A stretch of DNA of 64,000 bases from Mucilaginibacter sp. 14171R-50 (GTDB taxonomy: Bacteria; Bacteroidota; Bacteroidia; Sphingobacteriales; Sphingobacteriaceae): assembly GCF_010093045.1 (NCBI RefSeq), contig NZ_CP048115.1, positions 2,914,001-2,978,000 on the forward strand. The letters are read 5' to 3'. Shown here one piece after another: positions 35,113 through 42,506 of this stretch. The notes under the pieces are model-generated. The model did no database searches. It was not told the DNA's origin and worked only from the letters and a program-made list of their open reading frames with translations. Position 1 is the stretch's first letter. Each line of letters starts with the position of its first letter. Position numbers and translations under genes: made by a program.

Positions 35113-35813
35113 GGCTGTATGATCCGGTGATAGGGAGGTGGACCAATTGTGATCCACATGCAAGTAGCTATTTCTCAATATCTTCTTATAGTTACGTAAA
35201 TAACAATCCCATAACCTCTATCGACCCAGATGGTAGAGATCTCATTGTATTAAGTGCACCCACACATGCTGGCGGATACGGTCATGCAGCCGTTCTTATT
35301 GGCAATGATAAAACGGGATACAAATACTATTCAAAAAATGGGACCACTGAACACAAGGGTGCATGGGGGGCTTCGGATAAGCATCCAGTGGTAGGACGAA
35401 AGTACGCGTCATTAAAAGAGTTTGAAGCAAGTGAAGATAATAAAAAGGATGGACCATATGAAAAAGCATATGAACTTAAAACAGATGAAGCAACTGATAA
35501 AAAGATGGAAGAGGCGGCAAAAAAGGCTGTAGAATCCGATTACAACGTTTTGGCCAATAGTTGTATTGATGTAGCATCAGATGCTTTACATGCCGGAAGG
35601 TTTGATAATGGTACCGGACCTAAGGTTTTTGGGATAATCCCTAACACTTATTTAACGCCAATCCCTAATGTCAGATTTAAAGCAATAATAAAGAATAACC
35701 CAGGAGGTGTTTTATTAATTCTACCACAACCTAAAAAGAAAAGGGAAGGAACCGTTACTGTGGGGCCATTATCAAAACCTACTGTTATACCTGATAACGA
35801 AAAAAAACCATAA
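33957..35813 (+). CDS. displaced Rhs core-plus-tip cassette with permuted papain-like toxin tip
   Basis: The open frame of 618 residues begins inside the Rhs core at an internal methionine; the first about 420 residues repeat the core of the upstream B protein, including NGKELQDETGLYDYGARLYD and PVIGRWTNCDP. A different tip of about 190 residues follows IDPDG. It has YGHAAVLIGNDKTGYKYY with H443 and NVLANSCIDVASDAL with C536. A histidine before the cysteine fits permuted papain-like (NlpC/LRAT-like) peptidases or acyltransferases. There is no signal peptide and no front part, so it is probably silent unless recombined into the main gene. The family call for the tip is tentative. Confidence 0.7.
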   Translation: MGRKVRSYNQLRHESLTAQAKVVLNRFFYNGIGQVIQKGLHSLTPYTAYLQSVYYRYNERGWLTSINNSTLSDDGGYTNSAGNAAFGMEIAYQGTSTGRPQYNGNISTVKWKQGRTDLSLPLPGQQSYDYDYDRLNRLTAAVSTSSAAKDGFYNEALTYDQMGNITALGRNEKVSGVKTQIDTLSYSYNGNRLTRVDDASAYNGLAGFTDGVQVANEYTYDGNANMRKDLNKGITSINYNMLNLPESITVNGNTVTYTYDASGRKLKKVFTAGSNITTTEYIGGIQYTNGAIDFIQNEEGRARLSGTVYKYEYDLKDHLGNTRTTVTWDAADATQLTPKILQQNDYYAFGLSIKSLEPNVPSPKNQYLYNGKELQDETGLYDYGARLYDPVIGRWTNCDPHASSYFSISSYSYVNNNPITSIDPDGRDLIVLSAPTHAGGYGHAAVLIGNDKTGYKYYSKNGTTEHKGAWGASDKHPVVGRKYASLKEFEASEDNKKDGPYEKAYELKTDEATDKKMEEAAKKAVESDYNVLANSCIDVASDALHAGRFDNGTGPKVFGIIPNTYLTPIPNVRFKAIIKNNPGGVLLILPQPKKKREGTVTVGPLSKPTVIPDNEKKP

Positions 35814-35818
35814 AATAC

Positions 35819-36253
35819 ATGAAACTTCATAATACAAAGCTTATTAGCTTGTTAGTAATTATACTATTAATTAGTGTGATTGTTGGTCATTTCTTGCCTC
35901 CTACAGGAATATCGCTTATTCCCTTAATAGTAACGCTGATGACCGGATTAATTATTTTCACAAATAATGACTTAAGTATCCTTTTAAAATCAATCCTTAC
36001 ATATTTATTTATAGGGCTAAATGATATTGGTATTAAACTTTTTTCTGGGGGCATACATGACACAGAAGGAATGGGCTGGATTCATATGCTGCTTTTTATT
36101 GGGTTGGTACCTTGCTTTATTATGCTGATTATAGGTGTACTTCGAGATAAGGGTTCTGCTATTTTAATTAAGGTACTGAGCGTCCTGTTATTCATTTTGT
36201 TGATTTTTGTTCATCTTCAAATATTTGAAACACTAGGGGTTCAGGAAAATTAG
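35819..36253 (+). CDS. putative membrane immunity protein for the displaced tip
   Basis: A 144-residue protein with four predicted membrane helices: ISLLVIILLISVIVGHF, a second near residues 30-46, WIHMLLFIGLVPCFIMLIIG and VLSVLLFILLIFVHL. It starts 5 bases after the stop of the displaced Rhs cassette and is AT-rich like it. Small multi-helix immunity proteins often guard against toxins that act on the membrane or in the periplasm. I do not recognise a named family. It may also simply be retained so that the cell resists kin carrying the expressed form of the tip. Confidence 0.65.
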   Translation: MKLHNTKLISLLVIILLISVIVGHFLPPTGISLIPLIVTLMTGLIIFTNNDLSILLKSILTYLFIGLNDIGIKLFSGGIHDTEGMGWIHMLLFIGLVPCFIMLIIGVLRDKGSAILIKVLSVLLFILLIFVHLQIFETLGVQEN

Positions 36254-36285
36254 CCCATCCTCCCGGTGATGTAAAGAAGATAGTT

Positions 36286-36310
36286 AAAGCCTGGCTGTGT
36301 GCTGGGCTTT
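36286..36310 (+). terminator. probable terminator after the displaced cassette
   Basis: A 10-bp stem with two wobble pairs (AAAGCCTGGC/GCTGGGCTTT) and a 5-base loop is followed by T-rich sequence. It ends the immunity gene transcript just before the convergent XRE remnant. Confidence 0.5.
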
Positions 36311-36316
36311 TGTTAT

Positions 36317-36598
36317 TTAATGAGCATACGCTTTTTTAGCTTTAAAATCCCGAATAAGTGCATCTACGACCATAAAGACCTGCTTTCTATCTTCATCAGG
36401 TAGTGCAATAACTTCACGAATGCGGTTAAGTGTGGAACTGTCCAATTCCATATCAGTTTTACCAACAAGAAAATCCAAAGAAACTTCCAGGGCATCGGCC
36501 ATACGGATGACAACCTCAATAGAGGGTTTAACTTCGTCACGTTCATACCTGCCGATAATATCACCCGATGTTTCCACGCGCTTGCCGAGATCAGCCTG
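36317..36598 (-). pseudogene. 5'-truncated XRE-family regulator
   Basis: The reading frame encodes most of an XRE helix-turn-helix, from QADLGKRVETSGDIIGRYER through SIEVVIRMADALEVSLDFLVG to a helical tail typical of Bacteroidota regulators. A TAG directly precedes QADLG, so the first helix and start codon are missing. The GTG at 36577 would start after half of the HTH is gone. The gene is therefore broken. A related broken regulator lies at 37842-38200. Confidence 0.7.
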
Positions 36599-36719
36599 CT
36601 ATCAAATCTAACAGTTAAACAAAAATAAGTGATATAAATAGCATCAAAGTAAGATAAGTCTTGTTTAATTCTGATATATCTTTTTTTGTGATAAATAAGT
36701 CGTAAAACTTTTTTTTAAC

Positions 36720-37410
36720 ATGTCTAAACTTATAACGGAAAATGCGGAGCTATTGATCTACCTGGACGGCAAACTGCGCGTTACCATCTTGGGCGGTATC
36801 AAGCTAACGGGCTTAGATTGTATGAAAATAACGCTGAAACTAACCATTACAGACCATAAGCAAAACGCATTCCGCCATAACTTAGACCTGTACAACAGCA
36901 TCCAAACGGAACAACTCATAGATAAATCAGCCGAAGCCCTGGACATCAGCATAAATGAGATCATCACGGCAATAGGCCAGCTGACGACTGGCTTAGAAAA
37001 TTACAGGTCGGAACGCCTGGAAGTTATGAAGCCTAAGCAGGTTGAAAAGAAGCAGCTAAGCGAACAGGAACGCAAAGTGGCTATAACGTACTTAAAATCC
37101 CCAGACTTGTTAACCCGGACAAAACAAGTGATAGCCCAAAGCGGCCTGGTGGGCGAAGAAACAAACGCATTGATCGCCTATCTTACCTATACTTCAAGAA
37201 AACGACATACCCCGCTGCACCTGATGTGCCTGGGCGCAAGCGGACCGAGCAAGACCTGGTTACAGGAAAGCGTAAGCGAAACTGATGCCGGAGGATGATA
37301 AAAAAGAGACCACCACGCTCAGCATGAACGCCTTTTACTAAATTTCGGCAAAGAAGAACTAAACATAAACTGCGCTGATTGAAGACATGGACGGCGCAGA
37401 AGCGGTACTA
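36720..37410 (+). pseudogene. decayed mobile-element primase/helicase-like gene
   Basis: The first frame gives 192 residues, including KQLSEQERKVAITYLKSPDL and LIAYLTYTSRKRHTPLHLMC, then a Walker-A-like LGASGPSKTW in which the usual GTGKT is degraded. Beyond its stop at 37298 other frames continue the expected sequence: MPEDDKKETTTLSMNAFYY-like with a stop, then ALIEDMDGAEAVL near 37370-37410. This matches the ATPase part of Bacteroidota ICE or phage primase-associated proteins. The gene is broken by several stops and frameshifts. The identification is from memory of such proteins, so moderate confidence. Confidence 0.6.
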
Positions 37411-37412
37411 AT

Positions 37413-37616
37413 ATGAATTATAAACTTCTTTTTGCAGGAATAACTTTTTCAATAGTTGGATTGCTGATGTTCAATAACGTTAGAAGGCGAAAACCCGCTT
37501 CTGAGGATACAAACTGGAAAGGGCAATTGATGCCCCAATATATTCAGTTTTGGATGATAGCGATTTTGAGTATTATTGTTGGGATAGTTTTTATCTTGAA
37601 ATCACTTGCAAATTAA
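37413..37616 (+). CDS. small two-helix membrane protein (67 aa)
   Basis: A 67-residue protein with two membrane helices (LLFAGITFSIVGLLMF and FWMIAILSIIVGIVFIL) separated by a basic loop with RRRKPASEDTNW. It is similar in plan to the next small frame (broken by one stop), so the two may be a duplicated pair. It lies among debris downstream of the displaced Rhs cassette. Such pairs of tiny membrane proteins can be orphan immunity genes, but no toxin tip is adjacent. Confidence 0.5.
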   Translation: MNYKLLFAGITFSIVGLLMFNNVRRRKPASEDTNWKGQLMPQYIQFWMIAILSIIVGIVFILKSLAN

Positions 37617-37620
37617 TTTT

Positions 37621-37797
37621 ATGACTTTTAATACTATAATTGGACTTCTTGCTCCTATTGCGCTTTTGCTTGTAGGAATTATGCTTAGATTTTCGCCCAA
37701 TGAAAGTTGGCGTTCTTACAGAAAGTATTGAATATTCTTTGTTCTAATTGGGCTATTATTATTTGTCTTAAAACTTTATAAGTACCTAATGCTGTGA
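37621..37797 (+). pseudogene. small two-helix membrane protein broken by an in-frame TGA
   Basis: The frame starts with MTFNTIIGLLAPIALLLVG and continues through a polar arginine-containing loop, FSPNESWRSYRKY. A TGA at 37729-37731 is followed in the same frame by a second membrane helix, IFFVLIGLLLFVLKLYKY, to a TGA at 37795-37797. Replacing the first TGA by TGG would restore a 58-residue two-helix protein like its upstream neighbour. A nonsense mutation is the simplest explanation; readthrough is possible but not supported. Confidence 0.55.
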
Positions 37798-37811
37798 AAC
37801 AAGATAACGTA

Positions 37812-37843
37812 AACAACAAGCCCCGGTTAGGGGCTTTGTTGTT
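37812..37843. terminator. bidirectional terminator hairpin
   Basis: An almost perfect stem (AACAACAAGCCCC against GGGGCTTTGTTGTT, one bulge) with a GGTTA loop lies between the small membrane genes (plus) and the broken XRE gene (minus), covering the end of the latter. It can serve both strands. Confidence 0.6.
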
Positions 37844-38200
37844 ATAGGGCAGCTAAATTATTATTAAAGAAGTCCTTGAACTTCTTTTTGGTAAGCATAG
37901 TATCAATAATCTTAAAAACCACAGTGCGGTCGTCCTCATCCAGTTGGTTGATCATATTGATCTGCTCGAAATTAGGCTTGTCCTGAATGGCTACATCTAC
38001 GGGTTGAACATCAAAGTGCACAACCTGGTCAATGGTCATGCCGAAATACCCCGCAAAGCGTTCCAGTTCATCAATAGCAATATCACGGGTATGTTCTCTA
38101 CCTTATTTTAGCTGGTATAGGGTATGTTCACTTCAGCAGCAAGCTGCTTTTGCAGCATCCTTCTTGCTCGCTGTTTCGTAATGTTAGCGCCTATGGTCAT
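37842..38200 (-). pseudogene. XRE-family regulator broken by a stop and a frameshift
   Basis: The start at 38200 gives MTIGANITKQRARRMLQKQL and AAEVNIPYTS, a normal first half of an XRE HTH. A TAA follows, then a frameshift, and the frame resumes with DIAIDELERFAGYFGMTIDQ and the tail NQLDEDDRTVVFKIIDTML. All expected parts of a regulator of about 115 residues are present, so the gene was intact until recently. It resembles the first broken XRE gene in its C-terminal helix pattern. Confidence 0.7.
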
Positions 38201-38343
38201 TATGGTTGCTTTTTTAAATATCTCCTAAAAGCTATTAAATGATAGACTTGAATGCATAGAATATTTTTCCCTCCTGTGGATAAATAATCAAACTGATATA
38301 CTATCAAAATTTGCCGGGGAAGGTATTTTTGCCTAAATTCGGT

Positions 38344-39303
38344 ATGATGAAACGACCTGCCTTTATCGCGCTTTTCCTTTTATTTTTTACCTCGCTGTTA
38401 GCGGTTTCCTGCAAAGAATTCATTGAACCGTCGATAGAGAATAAAAAGGTTTATTTAAAGGCTCCGTCCGACGGTTTTCAAAGCAAATTATATAAGATCA
38501 GCTTTTGGTGGGATGAAGTGGAGGATGCCCTGGGGTACCGGCTGCAGGTGGTATCGCCTGGCTTTGCAGCCCCGGACCGGCTGGTGCTTGATACGCTGGT
38601 GAGCGGCAATAAGTTCAGCGTGAACCTGGACCCGGGCAAATACGAGTGGCACTTGCGCGCCGAGAACGGCAGTACGGTAACGGCTTACAGCGGTGCAAGA
38701 TCGTTCGAGGTATTACAGTCTTCGATAAAGCAGCAAGCGGTCGAATTGAACGCGCCCGCTGATCAGGCCCAGATCAATAACGCCCAGGTGAACTTGCGGT
38801 GGGGAACGCTTTACGGCGCTGCACGCTACCGCCTCCAGATCGATACCAACAATTTCATCAATGAAAGCTCGGTCGTTTATAACGAGGCATTGCCGGGGAA
38901 CGAGCTTGCGCTCGCTTTACCCAAAGACCAGTCTTACCAGTGGCGCGTGCAGGCGGAAAACGATACCGCGCAATCGCGATGGTCTGTTGTGAATCATTTC
39001 ACGCTGGACCGCTTACCCCCGGGCAGGGTAAAGGCTTTGGAGCCGGCGGATAACCAAACGGTTAACAAGCCGGTTCACCTGCGATGGGAAAATGTAGCTT
39101 CCGCTGTCCGCTATCGCCTGTACCTGCTTAAATCCGATTCGGTTACGAGTTATAGTAAAAATTTCCCCGTTATCGTTAATGAAAATACCTATGACTTTCA
39201 ATCCGGCACCGGTGGGGAAAGGATCTATTGGAAGGTAGCAGCCATCGATGCGGCGGGGAACGCGGGCACGGCCAGCGCGACGAGGAGCTTTATCATACCG
39301 TAG
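38344..39303 (+). CDS. lipoprotein with three fibronectin-III-like domains, first gene of the secretion operon
   Basis: A 319-residue lipoprotein. The ATG at 38344 gives MMKRPAFIALFLLFFTSLL with a following Cys-Lys (VSCKEFIEP) as lipidation site. Three beta-sandwich repeats follow, each with a WWDEVEDALGYRLQV-, LRWGTLYGAARYRLQI- or LRWENVASAVRYRLYL-type start. The next gene begins 2 bases later. A surface or periplasmic lipoprotein at the head of a T2SS/pilus-type operon could serve as a pilotin-like factor or as an exposed scaffold. I have no direct homology for that role. Confidence 0.8.
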   Translation: MMKRPAFIALFLLFFTSLLAVSCKEFIEPSIENKKVYLKAPSDGFQSKLYKISFWWDEVEDALGYRLQVVSPGFAAPDRLVLDTLVSGNKFSVNLDPGKYEWHLRAENGSTVTAYSGARSFEVLQSSIKQQAVELNAPADQAQINNAQVNLRWGTLYGAARYRLQIDTNNFINESSVVYNEALPGNELALALPKDQSYQWRVQAENDTAQSRWSVVNHFTLDRLPPGRVKALEPADNQTVNKPVHLRWENVASAVRYRLYLLKSDSVTSYSKNFPVIVNENTYDFQSGTGGERIYWKVAAIDAAGNAGTASATRSFIIP

Positions 39304-39305
39304 TG

Positions 39306-39794
39306 ATGAATAAGAAGAGAACTAACCTTCTGCTGGGCATAGCGGTCATCATCATATGGGGCGGGGCAGGCTATCGTGTGCTTTCCGCGCTTGGTGATCA
39401 GGAGGAACTGCCGGTAGCGGCGCCATCAATGGTCAAAAGCCCGGCCGATGATTTCGCGGCGGTGACGGACACCGTGCAGCTGCGGGCAAACTACCGCGAC
39501 CCCTTCGGATTGACGCCAGTTGCCATGAAAACCGACACGCAAACCTATATGAAGACGATCAGAGGTACGACGCCTGTTCCGCATGCGCAGGCCGATATGG
39601 GTTTTGTCAAATATGCGGGCTATATCGCCAACCCGGTTTCAAAGCGAACCCTGAGCATGTTGCTGATCAACGGCAAGACCATGATGCTCAATGAAGGGGA
39701 GAGTGCAGAAGGCATTAAGGTGTTGAAGAATATGCGCGACTCCGTCAAGGTCGCTTACCGGGGTCGGGTCAGATTTATTGTGAAGTCATCATGA
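39306..39794 (+). CDS. membrane-anchored PilP/GspC-like protein
   Basis: A 162-residue protein with one N-terminal helix, TNLLLGIAVIIIWGGAGYRV. A disordered linker leads to the YRDPFGL motif, which resembles the DPF that marks PilP- and GspC-type proteins, and a small beta domain, FVKYAGYIANPVSKRTLSML and GKTMMLNEGESAEGIKVL. In T4P and T2SS this domain links the inner-membrane platform to the secretin. Its place in the same operon as GspF and pseudopilins supports that role. The stop overlaps the next start by 4 bases. Confidence 0.65.
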   Translation: MNKKRTNLLLGIAVIIIWGGAGYRVLSALGDQEELPVAAPSMVKSPADDFAAVTDTVQLRANYRDPFGLTPVAMKTDTQTYMKTIRGTTPVPHAQADMGFVKYAGYIANPVSKRTLSMLLINGKTMMLNEGESAEGIKVLKNMRDSVKVAYRGRVRFIVKSS

Positions 39795-40408
39795 GAAAAA
39801 TATTGTTTTTTATATCCGTTTGCCTGGCTTCCCTGGGGCATACCACCGTTCGCGGGCAGCGTATTCCGGACGGCGGGATGCACAAGGTGCATATCGACCA
39901 GCCCGGGCTGACGGCCGATGCAGAAATTTTACCGGTGAAAAATCCGGCCCATCCCGGCGCTGGCCGCTGGTACTACTGGTTTAGCAGCGGGAGGCTCTAC
40001 CAGACGCAGGGCGGCTTTGGCGGGCACCTGCTTCACGGGGTATTCCACTCTTTTTATGACAGCGGAGCCATGATGGAAAGCGGGAGTTTCGCCGCAGGTC
40101 TGAAGACCGGGACCTGGCGTTCCTGGAATTCCGACGGTACGCTTAAGCAAACGGTCAGTTACCAGGAGGGCCTGCGCTCCGGCCCTTTTGCCGTTTACGA
40201 TGCCGAGGGAAAGGTCCGTCAGGAGGGAAGGTACCGCGATGACCTGCTGGAAGGGGCGGTAAAATATTATACGCGAAGTGATTCATCTTCCGTGACCTGG
40301 TACCACCGTGGCCGCGTGACCCGCCATCAGCCTTTATTAAAGCGATTGAACCCTTTCAAAAAACGCAACCGTGCCGACACCACAGCCATTGCCACGCCAC
40401 AGCAGTAG
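39791..40408 (+). CDS. exported MORN/YwqK-repeat protein
   Basis: A 205-residue protein with a signal peptide (KILFFISVCLASLGHTTV) and several YwqK-type repeats: GVFHSFYDSGAMMESGSFAA, GTWRSWNSDGTLKQTVSYQE and GPFAVYDAEGKVRQEGRY. Such repeats form extended beta-meanders and occur in many Bacteroidota surface proteins. It overlaps the preceding gene by 4 bases and the next by 38, so it belongs to the secretion operon. MORN-repeat proteins are not part of standard T2SS or pili, so it may be a lineage-specific partner or cargo. Confidence 0.75.
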   Translation: MRKILFFISVCLASLGHTTVRGQRIPDGGMHKVHIDQPGLTADAEILPVKNPAHPGAGRWYYWFSSGRLYQTQGGFGGHLLHGVFHSFYDSGAMMESGSFAAGLKTGTWRSWNSDGTLKQTVSYQEGLRSGPFAVYDAEGKVRQEGRYRDDLLEGAVKYYTRSDSSSVTWYHRGRVTRHQPLLKRLNPFKKRNRADTTAIATPQQ

Positions 40409-41666
40409 ACCGGGCAGGTTAACCGCCGCGTCGCTTTACATCGTTATCGTTGTCGCGCTGGTGATCGCTTTACTTTGCGAAGCGCTGATCGCAAGCGCTT
40501 TTTATTACCGTGCTTACCATGCGCAGCGGAACCGGCTCGACCGGTTGGATAACCGGGTAAGCTCCGGCCTGAACCTGATCCTGTCGGACGGGCAGCGTGC
40601 CGATTACCGAAACGAACTGGTGGACTTGTTTGAGCGGGGTGCGGACACGGTCAGGCTGAGCAGGTATTTTTGGGGTGGTTTTGATATCGGCGTGAGCAGG
40701 GCAGGCAGCGGAAGAGATTCCGCCTTTGCTGCTATCCTGATCGGTAACGAGTTGGATTCGCTCTCGCGTTTTGCCATATGGCTTGCAGACGAAGACCGGC
40801 CTTTATCGGTTAGCGGCAGGACGGCAGTCGTCGGAGACGTTTACCTGCCGAAAGCGGGTGTCAGGTCAGCGTATGTCAACAGCCACGGGTACGAAGGTGA
40901 GCCCGCCTTTATCGCTGAGGTGCACCGGTTCAGCAAGCGGGAACTTCCTGAGCCGGATATTTTGCGTCTGGCGCGGATCGATCAGTCCTTCAGCGCTGGG
41001 CAGGCGGAGGAGCGGTTTATACCAGACACCCTAACTGCAAGCTTCGGGCTGCCGACCCGCGAGTACCGGCTTAAAGCACCCTTTACGCTGAAAGCGCTCA
41101 GCTTACAGGGGAATATCATTATTCGCTGCGATTCGCTGCTGACCATCGATAGCACCGCGGCGCTGGAACAAGTGATGATCTTTGCACCGGCAATCGTTGT
41201 CCGGCCCGGGTTTCGGGGCCGCTGCCAGCTGTTCGCCCGTGATTCGATCAGTATCGGCGACCGTGCTGCGTTCGCCTACCCGTCGGTAGCCGCTCTGCTA
41301 CGGACGCGCGCTGAGGAGGCCGGGAAGCAAGGCTTCATCCGTTTTGGCCGCAGCTGCAGTTTTTTCGGCGGGCTGCTTGCCTGGGAAAAGTTGCCCGGTG
41401 TCTTCCCGCCGGCAGTATACTTAGGAAGTAAAGGCACCTACCAGGGACAGATCTATACGGGACTTTTGGGCCTTGGCGATAGCACAGCCATTGCCGGCAG
41501 TGTGACCTGCCGCCGGTTTTTTTACCGGTCCGGCTTTTCCAATTTTGAAAATTACCTGATCGGGGCGCGTATAGATGCGCATGCCCTTTCGCCATTTTAC
41601 CTTAGCCCGGCGGTGTTCCCCGGACAGGGGCCATCAACAAAAAAGATCGTACAATGGCTAAAGTAG
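40371..41666 (+). CDS. large single-pass membrane protein, pilin-like N-terminus with beta-helix body
   Basis: A 431-residue protein starting with GTG inside the end of the previous gene. The basic N-terminus leads to one strong helix, TAASLYIVIVVALVIALLCEA. The remaining region is beta-rich with bactofilin- or beta-helix-like rungs, such as LSLQGNIIIRCDSLLTIDST and GLGDSTAIAGSVTCRRFFYR. It lacks a canonical prepilin cleavage site, so it might be a GspK-like tip protein or an unrelated envelope protein. It overlaps the pseudopilin that follows by 13 bases, which supports membership in the secretion operon. I do not recognise a defined family. Confidence 0.65.
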   Translation: MPTPQPLPRHSSRPGRLTAASLYIVIVVALVIALLCEALIASAFYYRAYHAQRNRLDRLDNRVSSGLNLILSDGQRADYRNELVDLFERGADTVRLSRYFWGGFDIGVSRAGSGRDSAFAAILIGNELDSLSRFAIWLADEDRPLSVSGRTAVVGDVYLPKAGVRSAYVNSHGYEGEPAFIAEVHRFSKRELPEPDILRLARIDQSFSAGQAEERFIPDTLTASFGLPTREYRLKAPFTLKALSLQGNIIIRCDSLLTIDSTAALEQVMIFAPAIVVRPGFRGRCQLFARDSISIGDRAAFAYPSVAALLRTRAEEAGKQGFIRFGRSCSFFGGLLAWEKLPGVFPPAVYLGSKGTYQGQIYTGLLGLGDSTAIAGSVTCRRFFYRSGFSNFENYLIGARIDAHALSPFYLSPAVFPGQGPSTKKIVQWLK

Positions 41667-42013
41667 CGAAGGTCGGGCGGCTGAAAGCGGACAGCTTACT
41701 GGAAGTGGTTATTGCGGCGGTATTGATCGTCGTTGTTTTCAGTATTGCCATGATGGTCTATGCCAACGTGTTGCATGCTTCACGCCCGGTTAAGCAAGTC
41801 CGCGCGGCTGCTTTTTTGAGACAAGCTGCCCGCCGGATAGAACAGTTGCAGGATACGGCGGTATCGGACACCGGTTTTGACGGTCCGCTGATACGGCGTT
41901 CGGTAACAGCGGCAGGCGGCCCGGGGACCGCGCACCTGCAGTTAATTGCCCTGGGGGAGCATAATGACACCCTGGCCGTTCTTGACAAAATTATTGTATG
42001 GCATGGGAAATAA
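41654..42013 (+). CDS. minor pseudopilin (GspI/PilV-like)
   Basis: A 119-residue pseudopilin. A short basic leader (MAKVAKVGRLKA) is followed by DSLLEVVIAAVLIVVVFSIA with the conserved Glu at position +5 after a plausible A/D cleavage. The hydrophobic helix and small C-terminal domain fit minor pseudopilins of the GspI or PilV class. It overlaps its neighbours on both sides. The prepilin peptidase is encoded in the opposite operon of the same locus. Confidence 0.8.
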   Translation: MAKVAKVGRLKADSLLEVVIAAVLIVVVFSIAMMVYANVLHASRPVKQVRAAAFLRQAARRIEQLQDTAVSDTGFDGPLIRRSVTAAGGPGTAHLQLIALGEHNDTLAVLDKIIVWHGK

Positions 42014-42506
42014 GCATTTGAAGGCATTTACCCTCACGGAGATGATCATGGTGATGCTGCTGACGGCTATTGTCGTGGCAATGGCCTACGAAGTTCTCCG
42101 GATCGTTTACAAAACACACGCGGCCTTTGCGGCAAAAAATGAGCGGGTCAATGACGTGGAACGATTGGAACACTGGTTGCGGCGCGACTTTCAAAAGGCG
42201 GAGGTCATCCTTGGGAACGACCATTCCGTCCGCCTGTTAAGCACTGGCGATACGGTGTCTTATGTTTTTGCGGACAGCCTTGTTATTCGCCGGGCGGTGC
42301 GGGTGGATTCCTTCCGCATTGCGACAAGCGATCTGGTAACAGCCTTTAGGGCTCAGCCGGTGCAGGCCGCTGGTGAGCAGATGCCCATAGATGAATTGAC
42401 ATTTAGTATTTTGCTCGAAAAGCAGCAGCTTCCGGAGAATTTCTTCAAATGGTACAGCGCAACGCAACTTATCAACCTGACAAATGGCATCGATCGACAT
42501 CAGTAA
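42003..42506 (+). CDS. minor pseudopilin (GspJ/PilW-like)
   Basis: A 167-residue pseudopilin beginning with MGNKHLKAFTLTEMIMVM. The KA/FTLTE junction is a standard prepilin cleavage and N-methylation site with Glu at +5, followed by the helix MVMLLTAIVVAMAYEVLRI. I use the ATG at 42003; an upstream extension lies under the previous gene and would move the cleavage site too far in. The C-terminal domain is beta-rich. Overlap with both neighbours indicates tight operon organisation. Confidence 0.82.
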   Translation: MGNKHLKAFTLTEMIMVMLLTAIVVAMAYEVLRIVYKTHAAFAAKNERVNDVERLEHWLRRDFQKAEVILGNDHSVRLLSTGDTVSYVFADSLVIRRAVRVDSFRIATSDLVTAFRAQPVQAAGEQMPIDELTFSILLEKQQLPENFFKWYSATQLINLTNGIDRHQ

